14,256 bases of DNA from JBDREF01 sp043820045 (GTDB lineage Bacteria > Planctomycetota > Phycisphaerae > Sedimentisphaerales > Anaerobacaceae), in assembly GCA_043820045.1 (NCBI GenBank), contig JBDREF010000125.1, positions 1-14,256 on the forward strand, given 5' to 3'. The position numbers were made by a program, and so were the translations under genes. Numbering within the stretch: position 1 is the first letter of the stretch; each line of letters begins with the position of its first letter. Positions 1 to 7,086 of the stretch are shown one piece after another. The notes under the pieces were generated by a model. The model was given only the letters and a program-made list of their open reading frames with translations, ran no database searches and was not told where the DNA came from.

Positions 1-551
1 ACACAACTGAAAATCTTATCACTCGAACGAGTTATTTTCAGGTACGCACATGCAGTTAGCAACGCGGCTAAAAAGGCCATTGTTGTGACAAAGTGATAGG
101 TATACTGCGTGTACAGAATTAGCACGAGAACCGGCAAGGCATAGCAAATCAGGTGATTTCGCAGTGCGTTTGCAGTTTTCAGCAGGTAGTCTAAGCACAG
201 GCACATCAGCCATGCCTGGACTGTTACAACTAAGGCTCCCGCCCAGGAATAGAAAAAGAGTTCAGACAAGAAGGCCGAGAGGTATTCGACAGGTCCACCT
301 GGAGATGATAGGAACGACACAAAGAAAGTCCAGCCTCTGTAAAAGACCGGAAAGTTTGTTATTACCCCGGCTCCATGATATATCAGTCTAAGATCTACAT
401 ACAGCCAGAGATACAGATAGACAAGAACAAAGAAGAGAAAGCTTTGCAGCAGCCTTTCCAAGCCTTGGCTTGAATACTGCTTTACTATACCTTGTATACA
501 AGGCTGCGAAACCGACATCCGCCCTGAGGGTTTTGGAAGCGAATTCGACAT
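1..551 (-). CDS. Polytopic membrane protein, resembles DUF6057 family (3' end outside window)
   Basis: The frame is open from an ATG at 551 to the left edge with no stop, giving 183 residues of a longer protein. An AGGA Shine-Dalgarno lies five bases before the ATG, and an in-frame TAG lies four codons upstream of it. After about 35 hydrophilic residues come hydrophobic segments near residues 36-52, 97-122, 133-150 and 154-172, separated by short loops. The loop carries DLRLIYHG (53-60) and GGPVEYLSAFLSE (85-97). From memory, this pattern recalls the DUF6057 membrane proteins of Bacteroidota and Planctomycetota, whose function is unknown to me; the family name is a moderate-confidence guess. 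That it is a membrane protein is well supported. It is co-oriented with the GH2 gene but separated from it by 363 bp, so it may be transcribed on its own. Confidence 0.72.
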   Translation of the reverse strand, partial: MSNSLPKPSGRMSVSQPCIQGIVKQYSSQGLERLLQSFLFFVLVYLYLWLYVDLRLIYHGAGVITNFPVFYRGWTFFVSFLSSPGGPVEYLSAFLSELFFYSWAGALVVTVQAWLMCLCLDYLLKTANALRNHLICYALPVLVLILYTQYTYHFVTTMAFLAALLTACAYLKITRSSDKIFSC

Positions 552-914
552 CACTTTCCTATGCTACGTCATTAAGGAATTCCCATACAGATTTAGCCGA
601 AACAATAGTATATACTTCAAGTACTATGGTACCAAGGTTCCATGTCAATTTCACTGATTTTCCGACACCTTCAGAGTACTACGTCGAAATCAACACAAGA
701 AAAACGAGGCATTCGCGTGGGTATATACCCCGTGCCCCGGCGGTGCTGAGCGCTGCAATAAAATAGGGCGTCCGCAAACACAACGCCACCAAGGGAGAGC
801 GCGCTCTGGCCGGCAAGGGTGTGTGGAGTCATTTTGGCGACACGGGTTTTCAGAGAATTCTGACGTTTTGAAGCTCGTGGGAAGGGTGCCTTTCCATATT
901 CATCACCTTGTTGC
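552..914. other. Intergenic gap between GH2 and the membrane protein
   Basis: I see no convincing gene here. Two perfect palindromes stand out: GGGTATATACCC at 719-730 and AGAGCGCGCTCT at 796-807. An imperfect hairpin with arms near 880-886 and 890-896 follows the GH2 stop but has no T-run, so it is not a clear intrinsic terminator. A minus-strand TTGACA near 644-649 lacks a well-spaced -10 box. An 84-codon minus frame (671-925) overlaps the GH2 stop by 11 bases and is discussed under findings. Confidence 0.5.
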
Positions 915-3839
915 TCACTTATCATTTACGAATTCAATAAGATTATACAAAATCTTGTCCGCAACCGGATCCTTGCCGAGATTATCCACCAGGCGAAGTT
1001 GAGAGAGGATACAGCGTCCACTTCCGAGCGGGACTATGACCATATCGCTCCCCCACCACGTCTCACCGGGTCCATAGTAGTGGCGTTTGCCCAAGTCATA
1101 ATCAGGGAACCAATCGAAGCCGATGGCGCCAACGATCGTTTCTCCGCCAACGTCCAGCAGTGTGCTCTGCGCCCAGATGTTCTCGTAGATCGAGCCCATC
1201 ATGCAGTTGACAGGCAGACCGGCGAACACCGGATGATCGTTCACGATGTGCGGGATGCACGTCCATGTGCCGACGGCTTGCTTCGAGCGCGCGTCAATGG
1301 GCAGCAGGGGCGATGCTTTGCCCCCAATACCCCACTTGACGTTCGGTCCGCCCCCCTGCAAATAGACCGCAGTTCCTCCGGCCTTGATAAACGCTGCGAG
1401 ATTGTCGAAAAGCTTCCTCTGCGCCGGCGTGCCCGCTTCGGTGCGCGAGGCAAATACGGGAAGGGAACGGTCGGTCTGCGCGTCGAAGTCCTCAAACGTG
1501 ATCCCGGCTTGTCTCAAGAACGGCTTTAGTGAATTGCTCGGGTCAAGGACCGCGATGCGCTTCTTGGGAACGGCCAATTGCTCCGTAGTGAAGACGTCGA
1601 AGCTGTAAGCGTTGCCGGCAACCGGCGAGCCATCGTCCGCAGCGATCTCCGCCTTTACCGTATGTGTCCCCTTGGCCGCCTTCGTATCGAGCTTCTCGCT
1701 GAAAAGCTGTGTGATGCCCGATAGCATATTGGCTTTGACGGTCTTCGTGAAAATGATTCCACCGTCAGCGGCGGCCACCTCCACCTTCAGGTTCCCTTCG
1801 ACGGCATCCATCTCGTTTACGCCGGTGATCTCGATCTTCGTCCCTCGCTCGGCATATACATTGCGCGGACGAACACGGATCGAAATGATGCGCGGCTGAT
1901 TTGCAGCTTTGGTACCTTCATACGCATAGGTCTTCGGATGGCGGAACAGATCAAGCAGCCCAGCACCGATGATCCAGTCGCCCGCTGTCAGGGCGTGAAT
2001 GCAGTAGCCTTTAACATCGGGATTGCAGCGCACCGCCTCGATCATGCGCCTGTTCGCCGTGCCGTGGATATGCTGCTGGTCGAGGCAGAACGTTTTGAGA
2101 TCGGGATAAATCCTGTCGAAACCGCTTTCTTTCAATGCCTGCCTGTGTTCATCAGCGAGGCGGCGATGGTAGCCGGTGGGCGGCGCAATCGGGTTGCCAA
2201 TTCTCTCGAAGCGCTCGTTGTTGTCCACCAAGTCGGGCAGACTTCCGTAACCCAATTCGGAAAAGAATGTCATCAGTCCCGGAACCACATTCCTGCCGGG
2301 CAGTCGGCCCTGCAGCCCCATCTTCCGCATTTGTTCATGGGTTTTGCCGCCGGTTAGTATCAGCTTGTTGTAAACCTCCTCGTTAATCTGCGGACCGGGA
2401 TAGTCATGAATATCATTGAACTTGGTGGGATCGGACTCGTAGGGCAGAAACATGTTCGCACCTTGTGCCCACCCGCCCGACTCATCCAGGATCAAGCGCG
2501 TCGGATCGAGTTCCCGGGCGAGCATCGACATCGGATGCAGCAACTGTTTTAAAACCGGGCGTTTCAGCTCGTTGAACAGTTCCCACTGCACAACACAGGC
2601 GCGGTTACGGTCACGGAGAATGGTTTGCCGCACTTCGTTCTCAACCCGCCGGGGCAGTTCGGGCGTTTCCACGGGAAAATCCATACATTCGACCGCCAGG
2701 CTGCCCACGGTCAGCACGCCCATCTCGTCGGCGAGGTCAAGCCACGCAGGCGGCGGAGGTTTGCGCCATGGGCGGATCATGTCAAAGCCGGCCTCTTTCG
2801 CCAGCCGGATCTCCCGAATCGCCATTTCGCGGCTGTCGGGATAAGCCAGTTTTACCGGGTACAGCCCTTCGAAGAAAGCGGCTTTCAGATAGATGGGTTT
2901 GCCGTTCAGACAGAACCTCTTGTTGCGAATCGTGAATTCACGCATCCCAAAGCGGGTGCTCCGGCAATCGGAAACCGTGCCCTCGTACGCCACACTCACC
3001 TCGGCAAGGTACAGGTGCGGATTGTCCGGCGACCAGTATGTTGCATCAGGTATTTTTACTCTCCAGCTCTGTCTGATTGTGCCCGGTTTCAGGTCCAGTG
3101 TCTTGTCAATGTTTGCGGCTATTTGGCCAGGCGGTCCGACTGAGCGGATTGATATCTCGACTTTGGCGGACCCGGCCTTTTCGCCTGTATGCACCAGCTC
3201 CAGATGGAATTCTGCGGTGTTGTCGGCAATTTTCGGCTCAATGAACACATCTTTAACATAAACGTCACCGGTGGCGATCAACTTTGCCGGTTGCCAAATG
3301 CCGCCTGTGATCGCGCCTCGCCATTGCGGCGTTTCCATCTTGCCGACGCCGTCGATTGTTTTGTCTTGCAGCAGGATCGGGCCGACGACGCGCAGTGTCA
3401 GCGTGTTTTGCCGGCCGGCTTTGATCAGCTTATCTACGCGGAACTCAAACGGCGTGAAACCGCCTTCGTGAAAACCCACCGCCTGGCCGTTCAGCCAGAC
3501 TTCGGCCCGGTAGTTGACGGCATCGAAGTGTAAACGGACGACTTTGCCCTCCCACTTTGCCGGAACAACAAACGTACGGCGATAGAATGCAACACCTTCG
3601 TAGTCTTTTTCCGTTAACTCCCAACAACTCGGAACAGTAATCTGCCTGGACTTCTCCTTCGGGAAATTCTCTTCACGAAACCATTCGTTCCGCCTTCCTT
3701 CGTTGTTCCGGTCAAAAATGATCTGCCACGTCCCGTCCAACGACAGAGATTCCCTCATACCGTCATCCGCATGACAACAGAGCGACAGTACAAGAAGAAA
3801 CAACATGATGAAGTATGCTTGAAGCACATTTCTTCTCAT
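915..3839 (-). CDS. Secreted glycoside hydrolase family 2 enzyme (beta-galactosidase/glucuronidase type)
   Basis: This 974-residue protein starts at the ATG at 3839, which has GAGG seven bases upstream; an in-frame ATG at 3845 is too close to that GAGG, and starts further up would overlap the sulfatase. Residues 1-24 form a Sec signal peptide (cleavage probably after CHA); no lipobox is seen. The family 2 order follows: jelly-roll sugar-binding domain (about 28-195), Ig-like domain (about 200-310), and TIM barrel (about 315-640). Within the barrel, FNE gives the likely acid/base E424 and SELGYG the likely nucleophile E528, so the enzyme should be active. An Ig-like stretch (about 645-755) and a C-terminal alpha/beta domain (about 760-974) follow; the latter has the look of a glutamine-amidotransferase-like or ThuA-like fold, which is an inference. 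The sulfatase ends 50 nt upstream, suggesting joint transcription and a sulfated glycan target. The exact sugar specificity cannot be told. Confidence 0.93.
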   Translation of the reverse strand: MRRNVLQAYFIMLFLLVLSLCCHADDGMRESLSLDGTWQIIFDRNNEGRRNEWFREENFPKEKSRQITVPSCWELTEKDYEGVAFYRRTFVVPAKWEGKVVRLHFDAVNYRAEVWLNGQAVGFHEGGFTPFEFRVDKLIKAGRQNTLTLRVVGPILLQDKTIDGVGKMETPQWRGAITGGIWQPAKLIATGDVYVKDVFIEPKIADNTAEFHLELVHTGEKAGSAKVEISIRSVGPPGQIAANIDKTLDLKPGTIRQSWRVKIPDATYWSPDNPHLYLAEVSVAYEGTVSDCRSTRFGMREFTIRNKRFCLNGKPIYLKAAFFEGLYPVKLAYPDSREMAIREIRLAKEAGFDMIRPWRKPPPPAWLDLADEMGVLTVGSLAVECMDFPVETPELPRRVENEVRQTILRDRNRACVVQWELFNELKRPVLKQLLHPMSMLARELDPTRLILDESGGWAQGANMFLPYESDPTKFNDIHDYPGPQINEEVYNKLILTGGKTHEQMRKMGLQGRLPGRNVVPGLMTFFSELGYGSLPDLVDNNERFERIGNPIAPPTGYHRRLADEHRQALKESGFDRIYPDLKTFCLDQQHIHGTANRRMIEAVRCNPDVKGYCIHALTAGDWIIGAGLLDLFRHPKTYAYEGTKAANQPRIISIRVRPRNVYAERGTKIEITGVNEMDAVEGNLKVEVAAADGGIIFTKTVKANMLSGITQLFSEKLDTKAAKGTHTVKAEIAADDGSPVAGNAYSFDVFTTEQLAVPKKRIAVLDPSNSLKPFLRQAGITFEDFDAQTDRSLPVFASRTEAGTPAQRKLFDNLAAFIKAGGTAVYLQGGGPNVKWGIGGKASPLLPIDARSKQAVGTWTCIPHIVNDHPVFAGLPVNCMMGSIYENIWAQSTLLDVGGETIVGAIGFDWFPDYDLGKRHYYGPGETWWGSDMVIVPLGSGRCILSQLRLVDNLGKDPVADKILYNLIEFVNDK

Positions 3840-3889
3840 GATCATACCTCGGTGTCCACTATTCACATCTTTCCCTACCACCCGGCATC

Positions 3890-5524
3890 TCATTGCCATA
3901 CTCTTCTTAGTTCTCCCATCAACTTTTCCACCAACCGCTCATTTTTTCGGTTCCCTGCAACATTTTCGTTTTCATCCGGATCTGTGTCGTGATCATACAG
4001 TTCGGTGGCGATTGCGTGCTCTCGGTTACGATCATCTACCCAGCAGACAAGCCGATACCTGTCAGTCCGTACCGTATAACCCATCAGGTGGTTCTCATAA
4101 CTATCCCGCGACCACTGGCCGGCTTCCTCGGCTTGGAGCCGGTCTTCGACATATTTAATCAAAGGACCAAAAAAGGTCTGCCGCATCGCTTCAGAAAGCG
4201 GCAATGCCGCCCATTCCCGAAGAGCCGGGCAAGGAAACTGGCTGAATACGGCTTTCTTCCATTCGCGGTCCGGATTATGCAGAAGCGGTGCAAAACTCCT
4301 ACCCTCAACATGGCGCGGCACAGACAAACCCGCCAACTCGCATAATGTCGGATACATGTCCAGCAATTCGACCAATGCTTTGCTCGATTTGCCGCGTGCT
4401 TTCATTCCAGGCGCGCTTACGATCAGGGGCACGCGGGTGGCAATTTCGTAGTTCGTGGCTTTACCCCAAATCCCGTGTTCCCCCAGATGCCAACCATGAT
4501 CGCCCCAGACCATGATGATCGTGTTATCTCTCAGACCGAGCCGGTCAAGTTCCGCAAGCACCTTACCGATCTGCGCATCAACGTAGCTCGCGCACGCGAG
4601 ATACGCGTGAATCAGTGTCCTGGCCATATCATCGGGTATATCTCCGGCCTTGGGTATGCCGTGACGGACCCTCAGCTCAAATGAGCTGTGCAGTCCCATG
4701 GAAGGAGCATTCTTTGGGGCAAAAGGATTATCCGCAAGCTGTATCTGCTCAGGATCATACATGTCCCAGTATTTTTTCGGCGCTACGAACGGCAAATGCG
4801 GTTTGTGAAATCCAAGCCCCATGAAAAAGGGTTTTCCTGAACTCGAAGGACCTTTAAGCTCACGTAACGTAGCAACGGCCGCAGCCGCACTGCGTCCGTC
4901 ATTGTACGCGTCGTCCGGAACATCAGCACATTCATACGCCGGTCCACAGGCGAGCCCACCGAACTGCCCGCTGCCGTACTGCTCTTTCACTTCTTTCCTG
5001 CGTTGCTCAACAATCTTTCTGTTTTCCGGTAACTGGTAGTCCCCCGCAGGACGAGGTTGGTAAGACCTCGGATAAACCGGTTTCCTGTTCCATGACTTTT
5101 CCTCATCACGCATGTTTCCGTGATAGATCTTCCCTATATATATGCTTTCGTAGCCGTTTCGAATAAGGTGCTGGGGTAACGTGATCACGTCGGGAGTCGT
5201 GTCGCGAAAGTATGTATCGTTGTCAACCACGCCACAGGAATTCGGACGTAATCCCGTCATAAGGCTCGCTCTGGATGGTCCGCAAATCGCCTCCTGGCAG
5301 TATGCACGGGTAAACCTCAATCCTTCTTGCGCGAGCCGGTCAAAGTTCGGAGTTCTAACAAGCCTCTCCCCGTAACACCCCAGCTCCGGCCGCAGATCGT
5401 CAACGGCAATGAAGAGGATGTTGGGTCGCTTTGAAGGCGCGCCGAAACTGGAAACAGCAAACTGGAAACTTGAAAGAGCTACTGCTCCAAGGCCTATCTT
5501 CTTCAGGAATTTGCGCCGATTCAC
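3890..5524 (-). CDS. Formylglycine-dependent sulfatase, iduronate-2-sulfatase-like
   Basis: This 544-residue protein hydrolyses sulfate esters, most likely on a polysaccharide outside the cytoplasm. The start is GTG at 5524: TAA is the codon just before it, and GGAG lies nine bases upstream. The leader NRRKFLKK followed by a hydrophobic stretch (to about residue 28) looks Tat-like or Sec-like. The core begins at PNILFIAVDD, where D42 and D43 should bind calcium. CGPSR (81-85) is the CxPSR signature in which C81 would become formylglycine, and SLMTG follows as expected. HKPH (240-243) and GDHGWHLGEHGIWGK (341-355) supply further metal and substrate ligands. These motifs fit the group near iduronate-2-sulfatase (SulfAtlas S1_7 type, from memory). 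Maturation needs a formylglycine-generating enzyme, which is not in this window. It is 44 nt after the cysteine-repeat gene and 50 nt before the GH2 gene. Confidence 0.95.
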   Translation of the reverse strand: MNRRKFLKKIGLGAVALSSFQFAVSSFGAPSKRPNILFIAVDDLRPELGCYGERLVRTPNFDRLAQEGLRFTRAYCQEAICGPSRASLMTGLRPNSCGVVDNDTYFRDTTPDVITLPQHLIRNGYESIYIGKIYHGNMRDEEKSWNRKPVYPRSYQPRPAGDYQLPENRKIVEQRRKEVKEQYGSGQFGGLACGPAYECADVPDDAYNDGRSAAAAVATLRELKGPSSSGKPFFMGLGFHKPHLPFVAPKKYWDMYDPEQIQLADNPFAPKNAPSMGLHSSFELRVRHGIPKAGDIPDDMARTLIHAYLACASYVDAQIGKVLAELDRLGLRDNTIIMVWGDHGWHLGEHGIWGKATNYEIATRVPLIVSAPGMKARGKSSKALVELLDMYPTLCELAGLSVPRHVEGRSFAPLLHNPDREWKKAVFSQFPCPALREWAALPLSEAMRQTFFGPLIKYVEDRLQAEEAGQWSRDSYENHLMGYTVRTDRYRLVCWVDDRNREHAIATELYDHDTDPDENENVAGNRKNERLVEKLMGELRRVWQ

Positions 5525-5548
5525 TTATTCACACTCCACATATTCATT

Positions 5549-5560
5549 GAGTTGCAACTC
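5549..5560. promoter_or_regulatory. 12-bp perfect palindrome before the sulfatase gene
   Basis: GAGTTGCAACTC reads identically on both strands and lies 25 bases upstream of the sulfatase GTG, inside the 44-nt gap after the cysteine-repeat gene. It could be an operator or a short RNA hairpin tuning sulfatase translation. No convincing promoter is seen within the gap. A 12-bp palindrome can arise by chance, so function is only inferred. Confidence 0.3.
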
Positions 5561-5568
5561 GGCTGCCG

Positions 5569-6162
5569 TCACTTTTTGCAGAAATTCTTAGTGGGTTTGT
5601 ACAAACATTTCTTGCATCGGACCGACAGGCCGTCCTTGTGTGACCTTTGTTTGTAATACTCGCTTTCTCTCTTCCACCGTTTACACTTGGTGCACAATTT
5701 CTCTTTGATCCCCTTGACGACCCGGTGACGGTCTTCATATTTCAGGTTCCTTCTCGAACCTTTTTTCTTCTGTTCGAGACGCTTGCGGGCGTTTCTTTTC
5801 TCACAATCCTTGCAGCTTAACGATAGTCCATCCTTCAACCCGCGGTTTCTATAGTAATGACTCTGGTCCTTCCACTCCTTGCAGCGATAGCACAGCTTCT
5901 GTTTGACACCTCTGACTATCCGATGCCGCTCCTCAAATCTCAGATAGACTCTTACCTTCTTTCCCTTTCTGTACTTCCTGCGAAGCGCTCGTCCATATGC
6001 CCTGTCGCAGTCTCTACACCGAATATTCAGGCCGTCCCTCTTGGCGCGATCTACGCCAAATTCCCTCTCTTGCTTCCACTTCATGCACTTGGTACAGCGC
6101 TTCTGCTTCACGCCTTTAGCCGTGCGATGCGTTTCCCTAAACTTGTAGTATCGCTTCGTCAC
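5569..6162 (-). CDS. Three-repeat four-cysteine (zinc-ribbon-like) protein
   Basis: This 197-residue, very basic protein starts at GTG 6162 with TGAGGAA about eight bases upstream. It consists almost wholly of three copies of one unit: an aromatic/basic lead-in with HR and KG[VI]K, then CxxC, a WK turn, DGL, and a second CxxC. The cysteines are C23/C26/C49/C52, C91/C94/C117/C120 and C157/C160/C183/C186. The gap between the two pairs is exactly 22 residues in each copy, and copies repeat every 66-68 residues. Four cysteines in this arrangement should bind one zinc each. Similar single units are known to me from HNH-nuclease-associated and phage proteins, but no HNH motif is present here. With its high charge it probably binds nucleic acid. 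It has no signal peptide or membrane segment. It sits 57 nt after a small charged gene and 44 nt before the sulfatase, so it may be cotranscribed with the degradation genes. I do not recognise a named family. Confidence 0.85.
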   Translation of the reverse strand: MTKRYYKFRETHRTAKGVKQKRCTKCMKWKQEREFGVDRAKRDGLNIRCRDCDRAYGRALRRKYRKGKKVRVYLRFEERHRIVRGVKQKLCYRCKEWKDQSHYYRNRGLKDGLSLSCKDCEKRNARKRLEQKKKGSRRNLKYEDRHRVVKGIKEKLCTKCKRWKRESEYYKQRSHKDGLSVRCKKCLYKPTKNFCKK

Positions 6163-6219
6163 TCTGTTGGTTCCTCAGGGCAGCCGCCATATTAGGAGCT
6201 TTCGTACATTCGCATGGCC

Positions 6220-6378
6220 TCATTTATCTATTGGCTCTGCTTGCCTTCTGTTTGTCCTCTTCCTCGCCAATGAACTATCCACGATCCACAGCCATTCTTC
6301 TCTCGCCTTTTTTTCAGCTTCTTCGTCCATACCGGTCAGCCATGATTTACGTACTCTCGGTTCCTTCCGTTTCGCCAT
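6220..6378 (-). CDS. Small charged hypothetical protein, 52 aa
   Basis: The ATG at 6378 has GAGGA seven bases upstream, a good ribosome binding site. The product is highly charged, with a basic N-terminus (AKRKEPRVRKSW), a helical acidic-basic stretch (DEEAEKKAREEW, about 19-30), then LWIVDSS and a basic tail. It has no signal peptide or membrane segment, and I do not recognise a family. The same frame stays open upstream to a TGA at 6562-6564, with an alternative GTG at 6444 that would give 74 residues; the upstream sequence also reads as protein-like, so the true start could be earlier. It lies 57 nt before the cysteine-repeat gene on the same strand and is probably the first gene of that unit. 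Confidence 0.55.
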   Translation of the reverse strand: MAKRKEPRVRKSWLTGMDEEAEKKAREEWLWIVDSSLARKRTNRRQAEPIDK

Positions 6379-6388
6379 GGCGAGTTCC

Positions 6389-6514
6389 TCAAATCTTGAG
6401 CCATTGCTGGTGGCCAAATCCACACGCCCAGCCTTTCTTGACACCTTGGTTGCACCGGTACTGCTGACAGCCTTTGAGATAGTCTGAAATGCGTTTGGTT
6501 TTAGCCCTGACCAT
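6389..6514 (-). CDS. Possible 41-aa mini-ORF ahead of the small charged gene
   Basis: This minus-strand frame starts at ATG 6514 and ends at a TGA that forms part of the ribosome binding site of the 52-residue gene (TTTGAGGAA), as in translational coupling. The product is basic with three cysteines and no recognisable family. No proper Shine-Dalgarno precedes the ATG: AGG is only two bases away. A weak TTGCCT / 17 bp / TAGACT pair sits directly before it, so a leaderless transcript is conceivable. The overlapping frame of the 74-residue version competes with this reading, and I cannot decide between them. Confidence 0.22.
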   Translation of the reverse strand: MVRAKTKRISDYLKGCQQYRCNQGVKKGWACGFGHQQWLKI

Positions 6515-6583
6515 AACCTGTAGTCTAACCGAGAAGGGTCGAAAAGGCAAACTTCAATCTTTCAACAAGCCGGTACTTTGGCC

Positions 6584-6613
6584 TTGACATGGAGCGGCCA
6601 CTCATGCCATAGT
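6584..6613 (+). promoter_or_regulatory. Possible sigma70 promoter for a small RNA
   Basis: TTGACA (6584-6589) matches the -35 consensus fully. An 18-bp spacer leads to CATAGT (6608-6613), a four-of-six match to the -10 box. Transcription would begin near 6620, just before a strong hairpin with a T-tract. The weak -10 box limits confidence. Confidence 0.35.
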
Positions 6614-6619
6614 GCATCC

Positions 6620-6692
6620 ACCGACTAAGCATTCACGCCCCTGCGGATATCTCGCTTTTTCCTCTCCCTCCGCACCGCAGGGGCTTTTCTTC
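6620..6692 (+). ncRNA. Candidate small RNA ending in a terminator hairpin
   Basis: A promoter-like pair upstream and a terminator-like hairpin at the end would make a transcript of roughly 70 nt with no open frame. The 28-nt loop is pyrimidine-rich and contains TCCTCTCCCTCC, which can pair with Shine-Dalgarno sequences such as GGAGG or GAGGA. C/U-rich loops of this kind are known from bacterial small RNAs that block ribosome binding. Existence and function are inference: no homolog is recognised, and the hairpin could simply terminate read-through transcription. Confidence 0.35.
6637..6688 (+). terminator. Hairpin with 10-bp perfect stem and T-tract
   Basis: GCCCCTGCGG (6637-6646) and CCGCAGGGGC (6675-6684) are exact reverse complements, followed directly by TTTTCTTC. 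GC-rich stem plus T-tract on the plus strand is the form of an intrinsic terminator, although the 28-nt loop is long. No plus-strand protein gene lies immediately upstream, which is why a small RNA is proposed. Confidence 0.55.
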
Positions 6693-6715
6693 GCCAAAAA
6701 TGCGTACCACCACAG

Positions 6716-6745
6716 TTGACAACTTGCTTGTAGATTGGATATGAT
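6716..6745 (+). promoter_or_regulatory. Near-consensus sigma70 promoter of the coiled-coil gene
   Basis: TTGACA (6716-6721) is a perfect -35 box and TATGAT (6740-6745) a five-of-six -10 box, with an 18-bp spacer. Transcription should start near 6752, giving a leader of about 66 nt before the ATG at 6818. It is among the best promoter matches in the window. Confidence 0.7.
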
Positions 6746-6817
6746 GCACCACGCTCACGGAGGAGCGGCGTTATTCCACATTTAGAACAGGCAGTTCTCG
6801 TGCAGAAAGGGCACAGA

Positions 6818-6997
6818 ATGAAGATGGATGAATTCCACGCTTTGAAAAACGAATTGGAGCAATTGAATGTGGAATTGAAGAGATTCAAGGAAGAACTTCT
6901 GACCACGAGAATCGAGGAACTGGAACAAATCGTCCATGCGCCCGCGAGGAGGTCACATCTAAGAATGCCTGAGATAAACATGTTGACGGACCAGTAA
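6818..6997 (+). CDS. Small coiled-coil hypothetical protein, 59 aa
   Basis: The ATG at 6818 has AAAGGG six bases upstream; a GTG at 6800 in the same frame lacks a comparable site. Residues about 4-36 form an amphipathic helix with leucines at heptad-like spacing (HALKNELEQLNVELKRFKEELL, in two parts around residues 7-28) followed by RIEELEQIV. This is a typical short coiled coil, suggesting homodimerisation or a partner-binding role. The tail (about 40-59) is basic, then polar. There is no signal peptide or membrane segment, and I do not recognise a family. It has its own strong promoter and lies alone on the plus strand, opposite to the degradation genes. An inverted repeat begins at its stop codon. 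Confidence 0.6.
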   Translation: MKMDEFHALKNELEQLNVELKRFKEELLTTRIEELEQIVHAPARRSHLRMPEINMLTDQ

Positions 6998-7035
6998 GCC
7001 CCCGTCTCTTTCGGTTCGCCTCGTAGGCAGGGGCT
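6997..7035 (+). terminator. Inverted repeat just after the coiled-coil gene
   Basis: AGCCCC (6997-7002) pairs with GGGGCT (7030-7035), with a smaller hairpin GCCT-CGT-AGGC (7018-7028) in the loop. It begins at the stop codon of the 59-residue gene, as a terminator would, but CATTACTG follows instead of a T-run. Like the hairpin at 6637-6684 it ends in GCAGGGGCT and has a pyrimidine-rich loop, so the two may be related elements. Confidence 0.35.
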
Positions 7036-7086
7036 CATTACTGAGTTGGATAGCCCAGAAAGACATCTGAGAAGAAAAGAGTTTAG

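Noticed and set aside
3765..3839. Lipoprotein signal at the GH2 N-terminus (LSLCC)
   Set aside because: The residue before the cysteine is Leu, not Gly/Ala/Ser, so the lipobox rule fails; ordinary Sec cleavage after CHA fits better.
6525..6617. 30-codon minus frame starting at ATG 6617
   Set aside because: It has no ribosome site and is too short to support; the region also carries competing frames and a plus-strand promoter-like pair.
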